Positions 1 to 7,548 of a stretch of 64,000 nt of DNA are shown here, piece by piece. Both the position numbers and the translations under genes were made by a program. The notes below the pieces were generated by a model, which was not told the origin of the DNA, searched no databases, and worked only from the letters and a program-made list of their open reading frames with translations. This DNA is from Roseiflexus castenholzii DSM 13941 (GTDB taxonomy: Bacteria > Chloroflexota > Chloroflexia > Chloroflexales > Roseiflexaceae). The DNA is taken from NCBI RefSeq assembly GCF_000017805.1, contig NC_009767.1, forward strand, positions 4,195,001-4,259,000, written 5' to 3'. The first letter of the stretch is position 1. Each line of letters opens with the position of its first letter.

Positions 1-870
1 CAATGGCGCCGTTGCGATCAACCCGCCGTCGAGCGCGCGCAGCGCCGCTGCAAACGGACCGCAACGCGACCCGATCAGGCGAATCTCGTCCACCACCAGC
101 ATGGTCAGGTTGCACTCCGACTCGGCTGCGAATGTGCTCTTCATCACCAGAGACCCGCGCGGGCGCACCAATCGGCGCGCCACTCGAAATCCGTGCGGAT
201 GACCGGTGCAATCGACAACCACATCGAAGCGCGCGGTATACGCTGCGTCCAATTCGTCAACATGGATGGCGTGAATCGCCATGCTCTCCAGAAACTCCCA
301 ACGCTCTGGATGCCGCCCAACCAGCGTGACATCGCATCCAGGAAGGCGCGCCGCCTGCACACAGAGCAGACCGAGTTTGCCATCACCAACCACCGCAACC
401 TGATCGGTCGGGCGCAGATGAATTTGCTGAAGCATTTCGAGCGCGGCAGCGACCGGTTCGGTGAACACTGCCACGGCATCCGGCATACGATCCGGCGCCC
501 GATGAAGACAGGCTATCGGCAGGCTGAACAATTCCGCCATTGCGCCGTCCCGCCGATCAATGCCAAGCGTGGTGCGATTGGGGCAATGGCTCTCGTCGCC
601 GCGCCGACATACGGCACAATCGCGGCATGCCGCATTGATTTCGCCGACCACACGCTGTCCGATCCACGCCGCGTCCTCACAAGCGACGACAACGCCAACG
701 AATTCGTGCCCCAGCACGCCGCGAAAGTTCATATAGCCGCGGGTGATTTCAATATCGGTGTTGCAGATGCCAACCAGCGTGGGGCGAATGAGCGCCTCGC
801 CAGCACGCAGAACTGGTCGGGGATAATCGTCGACCTGACGCAGTTTGCCATCATACACAAGTGCGTGCAT
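1..870 (-). CDS. Zinc-dependent alcohol dehydrogenase (MDR family), C-terminus beyond window
   Basis: Medium-chain dehydrogenase that would oxidise an alcohol or polyol with NAD(P). My reverse-strand translation runs open for 290 codons from the ATG at 870 to the window edge, so the C-terminus is missing. Seen in it: MHALVYDG start, GHEFVGVV (catalytic-zinc GHE motif), a structural-zinc cysteine cluster CRDCAVCRRGDESHC (C-x2-C-x2-C-x7-C), and a Rossmann loop GDGKLGL. Substrate cannot be told. It is preceded by a good sigma70-type promoter and diverges from fmt. The family call is firm; threonine or sorbitol dehydrogenase-like activity is possible. Confidence 0.9.
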   Translation of the reverse strand, partial: MHALVYDGKLRQVDDYPRPVLRAGEALIRPTLVGICNTDIEITRGYMNFRGVLGHEFVGVVVACEDAAWIGQRVVGEINAACRDCAVCRRGDESHCPNRTTLGIDRRDGAMAELFSLPIACLHRAPDRMPDAVAVFTEPVAAALEMLQQIHLRPTDQVAVVGDGKLGLLCVQAARLPGCDVTLVGRHPERWEFLESMAIHAIHVDELDAAYTARFDVVVDCTGHPHGFRVARRLVRPRGSLVMKSTFAAESECNLTMLVVDEIRLIGSRCGPFAAALRALDGGLIATAPL

Positions 871-952
871 TGGCGACCCGCGCTCTCTCGATATTGCGGT
901 GCGAGTATGTTCGATACGAGATATTTGCACCGTGCGAGTGTCACTTTGGTGT

Positions 953-982
953 ATTATACTACATCGGTCATGCGCTATGCAA
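953..982 (-). promoter_or_regulatory. Sigma70-type promoter for the alcohol dehydrogenase
   Basis: On the minus strand TTGCAT, an 18-base spacer and TATAAT (the last at 953-958). The predicted start lies near 946, giving a leader of about 75 nt before the ATG at 870. The rest of 871-1212 shows no gene. Confidence 0.65.
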
Positions 983-1212
983 TACGCGCGGATCGTATCC
1001 GGCGTCGCTATCGACCGGACGCTCACGCACTCCGGTTGGTGCCCGGCGCGCACGGATGTTCACGGATCGAGATGGGTTTGCGCGAAATCGATAGCCTTCT
1101 ATCACCAGCGCATCCATATCAATCCGCCATGTCCTCCGTGTTCTTCGAACGACACATCGCGCCCGAACCCGGATCGCGTCGTGCGATGATGTCCAACCAT
1201 GCAGGTGCGCCA

Positions 1213-2154
1213 ATGTCATTGCGGATCGTGTTTCTCGGCAGTCCAACGTTCGCGGTCCTTCCACTGGAGCGTCTGGTCGCCGACTCCAGGTATCAGGTGG
1301 TGGGTGTCGTCACGCAGCCGGATCGTCCGGCAGGTCGCGGGAAGATGCCCGTTGCGACGCCGGTCAAACAGGCGGCGCTGCGCCTGGGATTGCCGGTGCT
1401 CACCCCTGAGACGTTGCGCGATCCTGCGGCTGTCGCAGATCTGGCGGATCTGCGCCCCGATGTCGGGGTCGTCGCAGCATATGGCGAAATCCTGCGCCGC
1501 GATGTGCTCGCCATTCCACCGCTGGGGTATGTCAATATCCATCCGTCGCTCCTGCCGCTCTACCGCGGTCCCTCGCCTGTTGCCGGCGCGATCCTCAACG
1601 GCGATGCGGAAACCGGTGTGACCATTATGGTGATTGAGGCGAAAATGGACGCCGGACCCATCCTGGCGCAGCGTGTTGTTCCGCTCCCTCCCGATGCGCG
1701 CACCGGTTCGCTCACGCGCGAATTGTTCGCTATTGGCGCCGATATGCTGCTCGAAACGCTGGATGCTTATGCCACTGGCGCCATCACGCCGCACCCGCAG
1801 GACCATGCCCGCGCGACATTTACGAAACTGCTTTCGCGTGAGGATGGGATTATCGATTGGTCGCAACCCGCGCTTCGGATCGAACGAATGACGCGCGCCT
1901 ACGATCCGTGGCCCGGCGCGACCACCACCTGGCGCGGTGCGCCGCTCAAAATCATTGCTGCGCGTGTCCGATCCGACCGGCACAGCGATGCGCCTCCCGG
2001 CACGTTGCTGGATACGGCGGAGGGTCTCGCTGTGGCAACTGGCGATGGTCTGCTTGTGCTCGAAACCGTGCAGCCTGCCGGCAAACGCCCACTCCCCGCT
2101 GCGGACTGGCGCCGCGGTGTACGCTTGACCGGCGGGGAACGGTTGGGTGGTTAG
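1213..2154 (+). CDS. fmt: Methionyl-tRNA formyltransferase
   Basis: Transfers a formyl group from 10-formyl-THF to Met-tRNAfMet for translation initiation. 313 aa, normal length for Fmt. The N-terminal formyltransferase domain shows the catalytic triad N108, H110 (VNIHPSLLP) and D146 (AKMDAGPI). The C-terminal tRNA-binding domain starts near residue 205. I chose the ATG at 1213 (MSLRIVFLGSPTF) because the family starts there; the frame stays open far upstream but that extension has no family character. AGGTG lies just upstream as a weak ribosome site. No def gene is adjacent. Confidence 0.95.
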   Translation: MSLRIVFLGSPTFAVLPLERLVADSRYQVVGVVTQPDRPAGRGKMPVATPVKQAALRLGLPVLTPETLRDPAAVADLADLRPDVGVVAAYGEILRRDVLAIPPLGYVNIHPSLLPLYRGPSPVAGAILNGDAETGVTIMVIEAKMDAGPILAQRVVPLPPDARTGSLTRELFAIGADMLLETLDAYATGAITPHPQDHARATFTKLLSREDGIIDWSQPALRIERMTRAYDPWPGATTTWRGAPLKIIAARVRSDRHSDAPPGTLLDTAEGLAVATGDGLLVLETVQPAGKRPLPAADWRRGVRLTGGERLGG

Positions 2155-2454
2155 GGGTTCTGGGAACCTTTCTGTCTGACGCTTTCAGCCCCGCGCGCCG
2201 CCACAGGCGTGGGTTGTGGTCCGCCAGGGGCGCGACGCGCCGCGCAGCAGCGCCAAACCATCCACCAGGGACACGAAGCAACACGAAAATTTGTCAATCC
2301 CTGCGATCCGTTCCCTTCCTGCATTCGACGTTCAATATGGAGGCGCCCGCACAGGCTCCCTGCCACGCGCGGGAGACTGAACCGATATTGAACCGATAGA
2401 GAGGCGCACATGCCGGTGCGCTCCTTATCTTCATCCTTGCACACCATGTAACGT
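2155..2454. other. Non-coding stretch
   Basis: About 300 bases between the convergent ends of fmt and the MNT gene. I see no gene, clear terminator or repeat here. Confidence 0.5.
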
Positions 2455-2784
2455 TCAACGTTCCCACACCCACCGCGCCTCACGTTCCACAACCTGCGCA
2501 AAGCGACTATCACGCGGAAGATTCTGCCATTCGTCGAGGGTGTAGACCAGCAGATCGACAGGAACAGGAAGCGAAGTTGTGTCCCACGCAGCGGCGCGCT
2601 GCTCGAAGGGGAGGTCAGACTGCGCGATAATCAGCACCACGTCTACGTCGCTGCCGACTCCCCAATCGCCCCTGGCGTAGGAACCGATGTACCCGACGCG
2701 CACCACACTCGAATGCTGTTCAGCCAGCGCCTGCGCCCATTCTCGCAGTGCGCGCTCAACCGTCTGCGCGTCAGGCCATTTCAT
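2455..2784 (-). CDS. MNT-type minimal nucleotidyltransferase (antitoxin-like)
   Basis: 109 aa. Carries the nucleotidyltransferase signature GSYARG (residues 34-39) and SDVD (45-48, the metal-binding D-x-D), so it looks active. In known HEPN/MNT (HepT/MntA) modules this protein neutralises the HEPN toxin by AMPylating it. Its start overlaps the end of the upstream HEPN gene by 14 bp, the usual arrangement. The ATG at 2784 (MKWPDAQTVERAL) was chosen from homology with the second, degenerate copy at 3165-3785, where the matching segment is STEAALREW. Confidence 0.85.
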   Translation of the reverse strand: MKWPDAQTVERALREWAQALAEQHSSVVRVGYIGSYARGDWGVGSDVDVVLIIAQSDLPFEQRAAAWDTTSLPVPVDLLVYTLDEWQNLPRDSRFAQVVEREARWVWER

Positions 2785-3154
2785 GACGGACGAATTCAAC
2801 GATCTCGCGCGCATACGCAATTGCCTGTTCACTCTGAAGAACGCCGTAATGCTCATAGGGCGCGCCCGCCGAATGTCCATTGGGATAACGAGTCGGGATG
2901 TAGAAGTTGTCCAGCACGCGCCCTTTGTCAATCAGATCGGGCGGAACATTCAGCGGCAGATCGGCGAGCAAACGGGCCACGACGTGTCCCCAGGCTTCCT
3001 GCCGGTGCGCGAGATGCAGCGCTTTGACGGCTTTTTCTGCCGACTGATGCGCAGCGAAGCAAGCCCATTCGTGCCTTCCGGCGCGCTGCGAGTCAATCGC
3101 CTGCTCCAGGTCGCGTTCCGCCTGTTTGAACCAGTCCTGTGAGCGATTCGGCAT
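2771..3154 (-). CDS. HEPN-domain protein (toxin-like partner of MNT)
   Basis: 127 aa all-helical HEPN protein: DWFKQAERDLEQA at the N-terminus and WACFAAHQSAEKAVKAL at 30-46, both typical. HEPN proteins are often RNases or toxins paired with MNT nucleotidyltransferases. The gene overlaps the MNT gene downstream and begins 10 bp after the YidD-MNT fusion, so all three are probably co-transcribed. An R-x4-6-H RNase motif is not obvious, so nuclease activity is unproven. Confidence 0.82.
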   Translation of the reverse strand: MPNRSQDWFKQAERDLEQAIDSQRAGRHEWACFAAHQSAEKAVKALHLAHRQEAWGHVVARLLADLPLNVPPDLIDKGRVLDNFYIPTRYPNGHSAGAPYEHYGVLQSEQAIAYAREIVEFVRHEMA

Positions 3155-3164
3155 GGCGTGCGCC

Positions 3165-3785
3165 TTATTGCTGCACGTATTCGCGCTCGAAAACCCAATG
3201 CTCCGGTGATTGCGCCTCCATATCAGAGGAGCGATGCGTCCACTCGTCAACGGTATAGACTGAGAGGCGCGCAGGAAGCGGCAGCGGATGTGCGTCCCAC
3301 GCAGCGGCGCGCTGATCGAAGGGGAGGTCAGACTGCGCGACGATGAGCAGTACATCTGTCTTGCCACCTGCCTGTGGCGGCTTATCAACATATCCGACGC
3401 GCACTATGTCGGGGTGCTGTTCCGTCAGCGCCAGCGCCCATTCCCGCAGCGCGGCTTCGGTCGATGGAGCGCCCCTCTGTTCTGCTGCACCAGGAGCACC
3501 ATGTGCATGGCGACGATTATCCAGCACATTTCTGGGCGACGACGGGCGAAACGCAAAGATCACCGCGCCCTCTTCTGGCACGGGGTCGTACCCGCCCTGC
3601 GCCCATGGGTGACAGCGCAGAATGCGCCGAATGCCCAGATACGTTCCCTTCAGCGCGCCGTGCCGCGCAATCGCCTGATAGGTATACGTTGAGCAACTCG
3701 GCTCATAAATGCAACTCGGCGGGAGCGCCGGCGAGATGAACATCTGATAGAACCGGATGAGTTTGAGGAGTATCCAGCGAATCAC
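3165..3785 (-). CDS. yidD: YidD membrane-insertion factor fused to a degenerate MNT-like domain
   Basis: 206 aa from a GTG start at 3785. Residues 1-78 are Yid[28 protein letters not shown] and [13 protein letters not shown]. YidD helps membrane-protein insertion with YidC. After a linker, residues 108-206 resemble the MNT protein at 2455-2784 ([21 protein letters not shown]) but the GSYARG and SDxD motifs are replaced by [11 protein letters not shown], so catalysis is lost. There is no stop and no in-frame ATG or GTG between the two parts. Either a true fusion or a decayed second antitoxin run onto yidD. No yidC, rnpA or rpmH is nearby. Confidence 0.82.
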   Translation of the reverse strand: MIRWILLKLIRFYQMFISPALPPSCIYEPSCSTYTYQAIARHGALKGTYLGIRRILRCHPWAQGGYDPVPEEGAVIFAFRPSSPRNVLDNRRHAHGAPGAAEQRGAPSTEAALREWALALTEQHPDIVRVGYVDKPPQAGGKTDVLLIVAQSDLPFDQRAAAWDAHPLPLPARLSVYTVDEWTHRSSDMEAQSPEHWVFEREYVQQ

Positions 3786-3811
3786 AGGAGTTCCTCGAAC
3801 GCTCTGTGCGT

Positions 3812-4321
3812 TCAGCGTATCGTTTCCCACACCAGATGCGCCAGTTCCGGCAGAATGAGTTTTTCCATCCCCAGGCGCACGGCGGCCGGCGAACCGGGCA
3901 GGCAAAAGATGAGCGACCGTTGAAAGACCCCAGCCGTGGCGCGCGAGAGCATGGCTGCCGGACCGATATCCTGGTATGAGAGCATGCGAAAGATCTCGCC
4001 GAAGCCGGGCATGCGTTTTTCGAGCAGCGCATCGATCGCCTCGAATGTGCTGTCGCGCCGCGCGATGCCGGTGCCGCCGCTCGTGATGATCACCTGACAC
4101 CCGGCGGCGGCAAAGTCGCGCACAATGTCCACAATCTGCGCCGGTTCGTCTTTGACGACCATATAGCGCAATACGGTATGCCCGGCGCCTTCGAGACCGG
4201 CGCGGATGATCGCGCCGCCTGTATCGGTCTCCGGGGTGCGCGTGTCGCTGATGGTGAGAATGCCGCAGTTCACCGACGCAACGGCGGAGCGGGCGATCTT
4301 TTCGTGTTCTGAATGGCTCAT
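3812..4321 (-). CDS. moaB: Molybdenum cofactor biosynthesis protein MoaB/MogA family
   Basis: 169 aa, usual for MoaB. Adenylates molybdopterin or acts in molybdate insertion. Motifs: [10 protein letters not shown] near the N-terminus, [14 protein letters not shown] in the middle (molybdopterin-binding TSGGTG) and [17 protein letters not shown] near the C-terminus. The gene lies 26 bp upstream of the yidD fusion on the same strand, so co-transcription is possible although there is no functional link. Confidence 0.92.
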   Translation of the reverse strand: MSHSEHEKIARSAVASVNCGILTISDTRTPETDTGGAIIRAGLEGAGHTVLRYMVVKDEPAQIVDIVRDFAAAGCQVIITSGGTGIARRDSTFEAIDALLEKRMPGFGEIFRMLSYQDIGPAAMLSRATAGVFQRSLIFCLPGSPAAVRLGMEKLILPELAHLVWETIR

Positions 4322-4387
4322 AAGCGCAATATGGTGGTCAAATCGGCTCTAATGACATTATACCACTCCTGAACCCGATCAGGCGCC

Positions 4388-4555
4388 TCAGCGCCCCGGC
4401 GCGCTCATATGCACCGCACGACGTTCCCTTCGCGCCTGCCACAGAATGACGAGCACCCATGTGATCACAACGACGCTGATCACCGCATTGGCGCTCCCTG
4501 CCGCAATCGGCGAGGCGCTGACGAAGTCGAAAAGCCCGTGCCACAGGGCGACCGG
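4388..4555 (-). pseudogene. C-terminal fragment of a CPBP-family membrane protease
   Basis: Reading the minus strand from about 4555 gives VALWHGLFDFVSASPI and then the same sequence as the end of the intact CPBP gene at 9026-9886, finishing in ARRERRAVHMSAPGR and a stop at 4388-4390. DNA at 4433-4555 is nearly identical to 9083-9205. No N-terminal part or start is present. The flanks (4322-4387 and 4556-4727) show no other gene. It is a duplicated, non-functional remnant. Confidence 0.8.
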
Positions 4556-4727
4556 AATGCCGCTTCGTTCTCAGGCGGGAAACAAGGGAGGAGAGAAGAG
4601 CGTTGAGACGCCAAACACCCGCTGCACATTTCAAAAAGCCCACACGTGAGAGGAGGAGACCGAGGACAGGCGACAGCCAGAGTATTGACACGAACACTCC
4701 GCGCTTGTAATGGAGGAAGCGCAGGCG

Positions 4728-5261
4728 CTAATCGCAGACCTGCGCCGCAATCAGGTGTAACAAACTCAGCAGCACACGCTTGACACTTTCGCGATCACGC
4801 GCCACGCAGGGCAGCACCGGCGCCTCAGGCGGCACGCCCAGGCGTCTTCTCACATATGCAGGCGGCAACGCTGCTTCATCATCCTGCTTATTCGCTGCCA
4901 CCACAAACGGCGCATCGGTGATTTCTGCAAAGCGCGCCATCAGGCGCTGCGTTTCGGCAAAGTGCGCCGGACGACAACTATCGACCATGACCACGTATCC
5001 CAATGCGCCGATCGCCAGATGTTCCCACATAAAATCGAACCGTTCCTGCCCTGGAGTGCCGAAAAGGTACAGACTCAACCGATCATTAATGGCAATCGTG
5101 CCAAAATCAAGCGCAACGGTCGTTTCGCGCTTCAATGCGCGCTCTTCCTCCAATGTGACGCTGTAATCAGTTGACACCGGCTCAATATCGCTGATCGTGC
5201 GAATGAATTGCGTTTTTCCCGCCGCATACGCCCCGGTAATCACGATCTTCAATATCTGCAT
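4728..5261 (-). CDS. Small Ras-like/MglA-like GTPase (COG2229 type)
   Basis: 177 aa G-domain protein. G1/P-loop GAYAAGKT (residues 10-17), a switch region with TTVALDFG (47-54), G3 GTPGQE (68-73) and G4 NKQD (124-127). Such GTPases act as molecular switches with Roadblock/LC7 partners (as MglA with MglB in gliding cells). The ATG at 5261 (MQILKIVITG) was chosen over an upstream one because the G-domain begins there. It is the last gene of a minus-strand cassette, 13 bp after the DUF4388 gene. Confidence 0.88.
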   Translation of the reverse strand: MQILKIVITGAYAAGKTQFIRTISDIEPVSTDYSVTLEEERALKRETTVALDFGTIAINDRLSLYLFGTPGQERFDFMWEHLAIGALGYVVMVDSCRPAHFAETQRLMARFAEITDAPFVVAANKQDDEAALPPAYVRRRLGVPPEAPVLPCVARDRESVKRVLLSLLHLIAAQVCD

Positions 5262-5274
5262 AGCGCACCGCTCC

Positions 5275-6030
5275 TCACAACCCGCGCACACGGCGCATCA
5301 CGGCATCGATCAAACTGCGTCTGACCGGCAATGGACGCGCACCAGCGTCGGAAGCGGCATTCGCGCGCGCCAGCGCCGCCGCATGCCACGCGCCCTCGCG
5401 CTCATCGGTCTCGATCACAGACTGATCGCGCCAATGGGAGGAGCGTCGCTCGTGGTGTCGCGCGGGGGCGACTTCAATTAAGCCAATTGCCATCAACTCC
5501 AGGCACGTCCGGGTCACCTGGTCGAGAGGCAAGCCAAGCGCCTCGCTGATAGCGCGAATCCTGGAGCAGTGCGGTACCTGACTCAGAATACGCCACTGGC
5601 ACACGCTCAAACTCACCTTGCTTTCGCGTCCCGGCGTCAATGATGACAGTTGCAGAGGTGTATCGGGCGTAATGTGGTGATACGGCAACAAAAATCGCGG
5701 ATCGTCACGGCGCTTAATGCTCTCCAGCACCAGATGCTCTGCATCGTGACGCATACGCACCGGACGGCGCATCACCGATGCGTTGTGACGAAAGACAAAC
5801 GTCGCGTCGTCCCAGAGCAATATGTGAATAACTGCTTCGTCCTGCGCGGCGATAATCGCGCGATCCGGGAGTCGCACAACGGCGGCGTCGATCAGATCTC
5901 CGGCGGCAACATACACAATGGCGCGTAAATTGTGATACGCCAGGAACAGCACGCCTGTTTTTGGTCCCATCCGAAAGACCTGAAACAGGTCGCTCAACGA
6001 CATATCCTGGAGTGTGCCTTCGAGCGCCAT
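5275..6030 (-). CDS. DUF4388-domain protein
   Basis: 251 aa. The N-terminus (MALEGTLQDMSLSDLFQVF, then TGVLFL and GDLIDAAV) is typical of DUF4388 (PATAN-like), a small domain common in two-component and GTPase signalling of Chloroflexota, Deinococci and Deltaproteobacteria. Residues about 150-190 (QWRILSQVPHCSRIRAISEAL) look like a winged-helix segment. The tail is basic and low in conservation. It sits between the globin and GTPase genes with gaps of 22 and 13 bp, so it probably relays or scaffolds their signal. Confidence 0.82.
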   Translation of the reverse strand: MALEGTLQDMSLSDLFQVFRMGPKTGVLFLAYHNLRAIVYVAAGDLIDAAVVRLPDRAIIAAQDEAVIHILLWDDATFVFRHNASVMRRPVRMRHDAEHLVLESIKRRDDPRFLLPYHHITPDTPLQLSSLTPGRESKVSLSVCQWRILSQVPHCSRIRAISEALGLPLDQVTRTCLELMAIGLIEVAPARHHERRSSHWRDQSVIETDEREGAWHAAALARANAASDAGARPLPVRRSLIDAVMRRVRGL

Positions 6031-6052
6031 TGCCGCACCTCCCACGATGGTA

Positions 6053-6604
6053 TTATGCTTCGCCTGACAGCAACCGACGCGCTAGTCGTTCGTTGCCGAC
6101 CATCTCTGCAAGCGCCTGGATCTGGCGATCCTCGTATGCCTGGTTGAACACGGCGACATCAAGCGCCAGCACTTTGCGCACTGCCGTAGCAGCCGCATCG
6201 GGTTGCGCGTGCGCGCGCGCAACCGTTTCGGCGTGCGCCATCGCAACGTCGAGCATGGCAAGCGGATAGCGCACCGGCAGACCGATCCGCACGTGCGTGT
6301 CGCCGATCTTGATGCGACGCCGGGCGTAGGCTTCGTCGTACACGCCGCAGAACAGTTCAACGAACCAGTTCTGCAACATGGAGTACATGTGGTTCATATT
6401 CACATTGCTGAAATACTCGGCCGTTTGCGGATGGGAAAGCAACCGCTCATAGAAATCCTCGCGCATCGCCGGCGCCTGTTGGTGCGCTTTGTCCTGCAAT
6501 GATTTGAGAATGGCTGCTTCATCCGCGCTGAGATTCATGAGCTGCACCAGCTCACCCAGTGTTGCTTCGTTCTTGATCTGCCAGCTCAATCGGTCAACAG
6601 ACAT
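6053..6604 (-). CDS. Protoglobin / globin-sensor domain protein
   Basis: 183 aa. Resembles the heme-binding sensor domain of globin-coupled sensors and protoglobins: helix A region LGELVQLMNLSADEAAILK, then DFYERLLSHPQTAEYF, and the proximal-histidine motif GDTHVRIGLP with His104. There is no attached output domain; the protein ends soon after the globin fold. GGGAGGAATT precedes the ATG at 6604, fixing the start. Between the Roadblock and DUF4388 genes, so likely a gas or redox sensor feeding the GTPase switch. Confidence 0.82.
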   Translation of the reverse strand: MSVDRLSWQIKNEATLGELVQLMNLSADEAAILKSLQDKAHQQAPAMREDFYERLLSHPQTAEYFSNVNMNHMYSMLQNWFVELFCGVYDEAYARRRIKIGDTHVRIGLPVRYPLAMLDVAMAHAETVARAHAQPDAAATAVRKVLALDVAVFNQAYEDRQIQALAEMVGNERLARRLLSGEA

Positions 6605-6786
6605 TGAATTCCTCCCTGATATGTGGACTCGGTTTGCATGGTTGCGCCCGATGCCAATCGACTCTGGGCGTGACGAGAGACGCATTGAGGTGTGAAGGAA
6701 GTTGGTATCGATCGAACAGAATGGAACTCGTTGTCTCGGAACGGGGAGACCGCATGCATCAACGGGGAAGAGCAATGCCTGCGGGT

Positions 6787-7158
6787 TTAGACGATCTGCC
6801 CGATTGCTCTGGCGGCATCGCGCGCTTCGAGACGAACCAGACCGAGGTTGGCGTCCTGCCGCAGGTTGACTGCCAGCAGGCTTTGATCGCCGGCCGGCAA
6901 TACCATGAAGAGACCTTTGTTGGCTTTGATGATGATCTCTTCAGCCAGTCCAATTTTCAGTTCGCCGCCAACACGCCGCGTGACACCCATGATGGTCGCC
7001 GCCACTGCCGCCACACGCTCATTGCTGACATCCGCCGACATGCGCGATGCGAATGAGATACCATCGAGGCCCACAGCCGCAGCGCCGACCACGTCGGTTC
7101 CGGTGTTCGTCATGAGTTGGTCGATGACTGCCATGATTTGTTCTTGCCGGGAAGCCAT
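6787..7158 (-). CDS. Roadblock/LC7-domain protein (MglB-like)
   Basis: 123 aa single Roadblock/LC7 domain: VIDQLMTNTGTDVVGAAAV at the start, DGISFASRM, and the helix-strand pattern ending VRLEARDAARAIGQI. Such proteins are GAPs or regulators of MglA-type GTPases. First gene of the minus-strand cassette Roadblock, globin, DUF4388, GTPase (7158 to 4728). The gap to the globin gene is 182 bp, so a second promoter there is possible. Confidence 0.9.
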   Translation of the reverse strand: MASRQEQIMAVIDQLMTNTGTDVVGAAAVGLDGISFASRMSADVSNERVAAVAATIMGVTRRVGGELKIGLAEEIIIKANKGLFMVLPAGDQSLLAVNLRQDANLGLVRLEARDAARAIGQIV

Positions 7159-7548
7159 AGCGCCTCTAAGTCCTTTCTTTGGGCGAATATGTTGCCCCTA
7201 TTATCCGGTTAAGCGTTTCTCAAGACGATCACAGTTTCGTAACAATTTGTCACTATTTTCGCAATCATACGACGCTCTTTCATAAGACGAGCGCTGGAGA
7301 CTCCACACAACCGGGCAGGCGAAGGCGATGCCTTTGCCTGCCCAACGAGATGTTCGTAGCGGCACAGGTCTACCATATGGACGCGCGCGCAGGTTTCCAT
7401 ACCTGTCTGGTTGCTCCACCAATCAAGGACTCACGCCCGTTGCTAAAGCGTGGACCGGTGGTTCTCGTTGTGGTATTATTGAGATGTTCAGCGAAGAACA
7501 ACCGAGACGCACAAACTATCATCTTCTGCATCCATATCGAGAGCGTCT
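7159..7548. other. Divergent intergenic region
   Basis: 390 bases between the Roadblock gene (minus) and the secreted protein gene (plus). It holds the plus-strand promoter at 7451-7479. No gene seen; an AT-rich stretch at about 7230-7280 may hold the minus-strand promoter but I could not place one. Confidence 0.5.
7451..7479 (+). promoter_or_regulatory. Extended -10 promoter for the secreted protein gene
   Basis: TGGACC, 17-base spacer, TATTAT, with TGG directly before the -10 (extended -10). Leader of about 60 nt to the ATG at 7549. Confidence 0.5.

Noticed and set aside
193..1212. N-terminal extension of the fmt frame
   Set aside because: Lies antisense to the real alcohol dehydrogenase and has no Fmt character.
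4338..4697. 119-codon minus-strand frame
   Set aside because: Out of frame relative to the CPBP remnant at 4388-4555, which explains the DNA.
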